Origin: Sialis fuliginosa
Lineage: Eukaryota; Arthropoda; Insecta; Megaloptera; Sialidae
DNA: 64,000 bases
Reading direction: 5' to 3'
Assembly: GCA_961205875.1 (NCBI GenBank)
Contig: OY540814.1
Span: forward strand, 12,072,993 to 12,136,992
Below the pieces are notes generated by a model. It saw only the letters and a program-made list of their open reading frames with translations, was not told the DNA's origin and did not search any database. Positions within the stretch are counted from its first letter, which is position 1. Every line of letters begins with the position of its first letter. Below are positions 57,861-64,000 of this stretch, piece after piece. The translations under genes and the position numbers were made by a program.

Positions 57861-58266
57861 CCACCCGACATGCCCACCCAACATGCTCACATGCTAACAA
57901 CACACAGTTCACCACAAATTGTTTTTTTTCCGACTTCATAAAATTTACCCAAAATATCCACAAATTATACACCTAAACTTAACCTATCCATTAGTGAAAA
58001 CCGGAATAAAATCCATTCAGTAGTTATTGAAAAAATCGTGTAAAATTATATTTTCTCCCAGGAAACACCAGGTCTTATCTTAGAATTTGTATGAAAATCA
58101 AAAATAAATAAATAGGTTACCTTTCTTGGACGTTCTTTATTGTAATTTATAAAAATCCGTTTATTTATATTGTACAATGCATATTTTTTCATTCAAACTC
58201 ATGGTGGAAAGATATATATTTGTAGGTATCATGATTCAAACTGACATTCACATACCTATAGTAATA

Positions 58267-60320
58267 GTCCAGTAAAGGAAGCATTTTGACAGGAAATTAA
58301 GAGGGCAAGCAATTTTATGATTGATTCTTATAGATTTTGAACTGGAGAATTCGAAAAAAATAACCCGGACTAGCAAAAAGTGGTGCAACACCCTTAAAAA
58401 TGGGGTTTAAGGGTGAAAACCCCATTTCCAACCGTTTTTTCAATTTATCACAAAATCTAAAGCGATGATGGTATATTTTTATGGTTGATATATGTTCAGG
58501 ACACTCAGACGAATCGATTGTGACCACATATACTAAATTTGGCCAAAAATTATCTCTTCCAGAGGGCTTAAAAGACTTAAAAATGCATCTTTTCGGGGAA
58601 AATAGTTTAAAAATTAATAACTTTTGTTAAAATCATCCAAATGACTCGTAACTAGGCTCAAATTGTTCCTGAAGTTTCAAAGAATAATAATGAACCATAA
58701 TTTAAAAAAATATTAATAGTTTAACCAATCAAAATCGCTAATGTTTAAGGGTGAGTAACGTAAATTTTTGAAAATCTATCTTTTTACTAAAATTTAAATA
58801 AAAACATCAGGGTTAAATATTTTTTAGTGAAACCAAGGTAGATACCTTCTATTTGTACATACAAACAAAATGAGACCCCCCAAAATAATATTCAATTATT
58901 AGAACGGGTGCAAGTGCGATTAGAAATACACTGAATTTTTATTGTATTCAATTTAAAAAAATTACATTTTTCCAAACAAAATAATAGATTCAGTCCAGTA
59001 AAGGAAGCATTTTGACATGAAATTAAGGGGGCAAGGAATTTTATGATTGATTCTTATAGATTTTGAACTGGAGAATTCGAAAAAAATAACCCGGACTAGC
59101 AAAAAGTGGTGCAACACACTTAAAAATGGGGTTTAAGGGTGAAAATCCCATTTCCAACCGTTTTTTCTATTTATCACAAAATCTGAAGCGATGATGGTAT
59201 ATTTTTATGGTTGATATATGTTCAGGCCACTTAGACGAATCGATTGTGACCACATATACTAAATTTGGTCAAAAATTACCTCTTCCAAAGGGCTTAAAAG
59301 ACGTAAAAATGCACTTACCCTTAAACATTAGCGATTTTCATTGGTTAAACTACTAATATTTTTTTAAATTATGGTTGGTCATTATTCTTTGGAACTTAAG
59401 GAATAATTTGAGCTTAGTTACGAGTAATTTGGATGATTTTAACAAAAGTTATTAATTTTTAAACTATTTTCCCAGATAAGATGCAATTTTACGTCTTTTA
59501 AGCCCTTTTAAAGACGTAATTTTTGGCCAAATTTAGTATATGTGGTCACAATCGATTCGTCTAAGTGTCCTGATCATATATATGTAAATCATAAAAATAC
59601 ACCATCGTTGCTTTAGATTTTGTGATAATTTGTAAAAACGGTTGGAAAAGGGCTTTTCACCTATAAAGCCCATTTTAAGGGTGTTGCACCACTTTTCGTT
59701 AGTCCGGGTTATTTTTTTCGAATTCTCCGGTTCAAAATCTATAAGAATCAATTCATTTCACTAAAAAATATATAAACCCTGGTGTTTTTATTTAAATTTT
59801 AGTAAAAGGGTAGTTTTTCAAAAAATTATGTTACTTACCCTTAAACATTAGCGATTTTTATTGGTTAAACGATTAATATTTTTTAAAATTATGGTTGGTC
59901 ATTATTCTTTGGAACTTCAGGAACAATTTGATGCTAATTACGAGTCATTTGGATGATTTTAACAAAAGTTATTAATTCTTAAACTATTTTCCCGAAAAGA
60001 TGCATTTTTCTGTTTTTTAAGAGGTAATTTTTGGTCAAATTTAGTATATGTCGTCACAATCGATTCGTCTGAGTGTCCTGAACATATATCAACCATAAAA
60101 ATATACCATCATCGCTTTAGATTTTGTGATAAATTGAAAAAACGGTTGGAAATGGGGTTTTCACCCTTAAACCCCATTTTTAAGGGTGTTGCACCACTTT
60201 TTGCTAGTCCGGGTTATTTTTTTCGAATTCTCCAGTTCAAAATCTATAAGAATCAATCATAAAATTGCTTGCCCTCTTAATTTCCCTTTTTCTCATTTTT
60301 CACTGCTTCCTTGACTGGGC
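58267..60320. mobile_element. Self-nested foldback DNA element
   Basis: The ends are GTCCAGTAAAGGAAGC and inverted GCTTCCTTGACTGGGC, bordered by TA. An end module of about 300 bp (with AACCCGGACTAGC, GTGGTGCAACAC and GATGATGGTATATTTTTATG) occurs four times: plus at 58267 and about 58993, minus ending about 59752 and 60320. Internal inverted modules (58795-58850 with 59755-59820) show that an outer hairpin was interrupted by a shorter relative. Reading frames here are repeat sequence. Confidence 0.75.
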
Positions 60321-60597
60321 TATAATTGTTTTCAGCGTCTTATATTCCATAGCTACTGTGTTTTTCTATAAATGACAGTTCTAAGCTCTGACATCATAGA
60401 AACAAAAGACGCTGTGCAAAAGATTCCTTTTCATCTTTTGATGTTAAATTTTAGATTTTCATAAAATATTATTAGCCACGATACTGCTCGTAAAAATTAT
60501 CTGACTATTGCTGAAAACCGCATTGAAATCGGTTCAGTAATTTCGGAGTCTATAAGCCACACACAAACGAACATTCATTTTTATATATATAGATTTT

Positions 60598-61000
60598 TAA
60601 CCGACTTCAAAAATGGAGGAGGTTCTCAATTCAACAATATATATTTTGCTTCCTCACAATATCGAAGATACGAGATTCTTTTTGAACGAGAGAAAAAATT
60701 ATTTACGATTTCAAAATTTTAAATTGATCTTTCTGTTTCAGGAAAACACAAACACTTTTCGTTCCATGTCTGTCTGTCTGTCTGTGTGTGTATCTGGCTG
60801 TGTGAGTGCCTGTCTGTGTGTGTATGCATGTGTCTGTTCCCTGAATCCTTGTCACACGCATAACTCATGAACCACTGAAACGATATTAATGAAACTTGGT
60901 TGGATGGTTGGGTCTGGCTTGAGAACAGTCGCATTTCAAAATCATCAAAATCGTGTGTAAAGAGGAAGGGTGACATCCCGAAATATTTATTTTTTAAGAT
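60598..61000 (+). mobile_element. RTE-like fragment with microsatellite
   Basis: ACCGACTTCAAAAATGGAGG and GGTTCTCAATTC open the fragment; GAACCACTGAAACGATATTA lies further on. 60769-60840 is a (TGTC)n/(TG)n tract. Its left part is repeated at 50.03-50.16 kb. Confidence 0.6.
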
Positions 61001-61099
61001 ATCTCAAGAACGACACATGTAACGTGAAAATTTTATGAAAACTTTTTTGTAGAGATCTACAACGTTTGTTGTAAAATATTCCCTTACAAAGATTTATCT

Positions 61100-62180
61100 T
61101 AATTTGTTTTAAAAAATCGTATTTTTTTTGTTTTTAATTGATATTTATTTTGACATATTAAATGTCATTTTGACGTTTTAAATGTCATTTAGACGTTTGC
61201 ATAAATTAAGATTTAGATTGAAATTATCAAAAAATTTAAAATATACGAAAAAATAATCAGGTGCGTCTTAAAAAAAATTTCGAACTAATATTTTTTAGTA
61301 AAATTGTATAAAAATAAAATGGTTAACCAATGCCAGGCAATTTATCTGAACACATCAATTTTTATTTAAATTTTTCAATAATTAACTACCTTTGATGAAT
61401 TTAGCAAGAGGAAACACTGCATTTACTTGGAAGATGGTTTTTTGTATCATCAAAACATATATTCTTATTGGGAAGGGGCCCGCCGAAAATTCTGACCTTG
61501 AGAATTGATAATTTTTATTGTAGAGGGTAAAATAAATTTATTATTTTTCCGAAAATTAAAATAAAGATTAACAAAACGTTTACATATTTAAATTCCCAGC
61601 ATTAATTTGTTACTCCATTTGACAGACTGTCCCAAGACATCATAGTCTAATTGACTGTAAATGCAGACTCTGTTCGTGAAAGTGTTAAAAAAAAGTACTC
61701 CAAAGTTTCTCAAGAACTGATTTTCTTTTTTTAAACGTCAAACTTGGAATTATTGGCTTATTGTCATACCTACTGAAGATTATAATATTTACATAAATCC
61801 GTATTAAATATCGCCAATTTACTATAATACTATTTGATATTAAGTTTCTTTATGTATACGTGTTTATGAAACTACTGACATTTTTATGTATATGATTTTA
61901 GCTTTTAAATTTTTAAAGTGAAATATAATATTAATCAATATTAAATATTATACAAGTGATCACTTGCTTGCACCTGCTGTCTACTTCCAGATGAGCTTAC
62001 TTGAATTTCTTTTAATTAATACATTTTTAATTAGTCATAAGATTTTACGTAGGTGCATATTAAAAGTCTCCTACCAAAAATTAATGACTATTAAATTAAA
62101 TCTGGTTTAAAGAAATTATTTATGTATTTAAATACGTGATAAAAATATTTTTTTACATCCATACTAATATTATAAATGCG
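61100..62180. other. No recognised gene
   Basis: AT-rich DNA. AAATGTCATTTTGACGTTTT at about 61160 is a short tandem repeat. I see no exon. Confidence 0.35.
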
Positions 62181-62189
62181 AAAGTAACT

Positions 62190-62345
62190 TTGTTTGTCTG
62201 TTTGATACTTTTCACGGCTAAACCGCTGAACCGATCTTGATGAAATTTGGCAGGGAGATAACTTGCATCTCGAGGAAGAATATTAGATACTTTGTATCCC
62301 GAAAATTGCATGTGGATGAAATCGCGGGTAACAGCTAGTAACGAA
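62190..62345 (+). mobile_element. Retroelement 3' fragment
   Basis: AAACCGCTGAACCGATCTTG, ATTTGGCAGGGAGATAAC, TTTGTATCCCGAAAA and ATCGCGGGTAACAGCTAGTA appear in the usual order of this widespread arthropod family; copy at 5950-6080. Confidence 0.6.
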
Positions 62346-62712
62346 TATTTTGTTATATGAGTACATTGCATAATATCCACTAATGCCTGGTTTCACACAG
62401 AATAGTTAACTATAGATTAACCTTGAACTGTTTGGTAATATTGAATTAAACAATCACAGCCCTTATTTGACAATATAGGTAAAATAAGGCTCCAGGGTCC
62501 ACAAATTGATGAAGTAGGGGTCATACGTATCTTTGTTTTAAGTTTTGAGTGATTGAGAACGTATATTGACAGTATTATCTTTTCAAGTAAAATTCCATAC
62601 AATGTGGAATTCATATACAATATTATATATTATAAGTACATATTTTTGGAATGAATAGTAGGAAAGACATCCGGGAAAAAGCGTGAATCGAGCCTCAAGA
62701 CTTGTATAACGT

Positions 62713-63000
62713 AAATCAAATTAGATCTAATTTTCTCAAAATTTCGATCTACGTCGATTACCATAGATCTACGAAGATTTATGTAGACCTCAATAAATCT
62801 AAATTTAAAAAAATTGATCTACGTAGATTTAAAATTTAACCAGGCGTTATTTGTTTCTTAGATCTACATAGATCCTGTGGATGAGAGGGACAAGTTAAAT
62901 GTTAGATCCTCATAGTCAAACTCGATCAAATTTGATTTAATTTTTTCAAAATTTAGATTTGCGTAGATCTTTTGTAGTTTGATCTAAATTATTTTTCCCG
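62713..63000. repeat. Cluster of GATCTACGTAGATC-type words
   Basis: GATCTACG or its near-palindromes occur at about 62746, 62768, 62817, 62861 and 62962, and the block TCAAATTAGATCTAATTTTCTCAAAATTT is repeated diverged about 210 bp later. Not recognised. Confidence 0.5.
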
Positions 63001-64000
63001 GGCATATACTTGTATAGAACGCCTTTTAATCTCATTTGTATAAGACGTGACTTCTACTCATTAGTCAAAAACAGTAACCACTTTGAACTGTATTCCAATA
63101 ATTCATGAAAAACAACGAATTATTATTAAGAACAATAATATGCAAAAGAATGCAATATAGGTAAACTTCCGGATTAACAGGAAATAATATTTTATTTATC
63201 AACCACATAAATCTTGAAAAAACTGGTATTTATATAAGTAATTAAAAAAATAGTGATTTTATAATGACCAGTATATATGTAAAGATAATTAATAAATAAA
63301 AAAAACTTATATGTTTTTTAAAATAAATAACAATTTTTTTAAACTTGACATACAATAATTAACTCGGTTAAACAATGGCTAATTAATATAATATTGCTTC
63401 CTCGTGAATGATTATTTGTAATAAAAATATTGTAATTGTACCTAACTGCGTCTTTGTATGCTATATATAATTATAAAAATAAAAATTCTTAAATATTTTA
63501 TATTGTTATCAAAAACGTGATTCTTATAATAACAGAACATAAAAATAAGAAAAATATTATTATATTATTATGAATTCTGGTTGTAGGTATACCTATGAAG
63601 CATAGTTTTTGCCTAACGTGACTAACTTCACGTTAATAAACCTTCTAATATTATTAAAAAAAAACTTATTATATTATTATTCAATGTTTATAAAAACATC
63701 CTTCAACTGAATAAAAGTTAAATATAATTATAATATATTAATTAATATATTATATAATTTTATAATTATATATAAAATTAATATTTAATCAATTCTTCTT
63801 TGAATTTTTTGGTTAATAGTTTTTTTAAAACGGTACATTCCATAAGATGTATAAGTCGATTACTCTAAGAATTAATTTCTACACGAAGATTTCGGCTTGG
63901 TGTTATATAGAGCTCTTAATCATCTCTTTTGAATGATAATTAACAAACTAAACTCTAGATTTTATAATAAATAAAAATATATTTAATTAAAAAATAGCCA
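63000..64000. other. Very AT-rich DNA without recognised genes
   Basis: Mostly A/T tracts with TATTATTATA-type low complexity. The missing first PDZ exon of Zasp52 was not seen here or elsewhere. Confidence 0.4.

Noticed and set aside
58315..59751. Two similar minus-strand reading frames of about 70 residues
   Set aside because: Both lie in the repeated end module of the foldback element at 58.3-60.3 kb and have no protein features.
60613..60976. Reading frames rich in Cys/Ser/Val or His/Thr/Gln on both strands
   Set aside because: They are translations of a TGTC/TG microsatellite inside a retroelement fragment.
1..64000. tRNA, rRNA, CRISPR array or prokaryotic operon
   Set aside because: I found no cloverleaf, no rRNA sequence and no regular spacer array; introns and element families show that the DNA is from an animal nucleus.

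Overview
This is eukaryotic nuclear DNA: AT-rich, intron-rich, with spliceosomal GT/AG junctions and a very high load of DNA transposons and foldback repeats. The two recognisable genes have insect-type structure. One is a Zasp52 (Alp/Enigma) gene whose linker and ZM motif resemble the Drosophila protein; the other is a ciliary CFAP99 gene. A short TTAGG-like tract (22118-22140) and common arthropod repeat families agree with an insect. I cannot name the species.

Both genes lie on the minus strand. Zasp52 occupies the left end. From 5' to 3' its exons are: second half of the PDZ domain (9778-9929), a Pro/Thr linker (8903-9065), the ZM motif (7435-7565), a post-ZM segment (6966-7069), and an Ala/Pro-rich exon that enters the first LIM domain (3297-3465). 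A second exon (18 to about 126) also ends in the first residues of a LIM domain, at the same splice phase. The rest of the LIM domain and the later LIM domains lie off the left edge. The first PDZ exon was not found and is probably beyond base 64000. If so, nearly the whole window is inside Zasp52, and its first visible intron is more than 50 kb long.

CFAP99 (10172-14339) is complete: five exons, 585 codons, every junction in phase, with a poly-A signal just downstream. It sits between the missing first PDZ exon and the second one, so a sperm/cilium gene is nested on the same strand inside a muscle Z-disc gene. Two weaker minus-strand coding candidates lie further upstream: an orphan exon at 15331-15489, with a possible leader exon at 16577-16610, and an unrecognised exon at 40860-41142.

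From about 14.4 kb to 64 kb the window is mostly transposon-derived. The clearest elements are: a pogo-like deletion derivative with a transposase zinc-finger tail (19641-20199); a head-to-head Penelope-like fragment with hammerhead-like cores (25233-25438); a foldback element carrying a second TA-flanked element that itself carries a MITE and a minisatellite (28573-31815); a 2.0 kb TA-flanked element (32925-34937); a 6.4 kb CACTA/EnSpm-like element with broken DUF4806-type coding sequence (41651-48009), itself interrupted by a 1.8 kb hAT element with an exact 8-bp target duplication (44586-46393); and a self-nested foldback element (58267-60320). A MITE family with ends reading TGTCCGGTATTATAA recurs at least eight times. 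No rRNA gene, tRNA gene or CRISPR array was seen.
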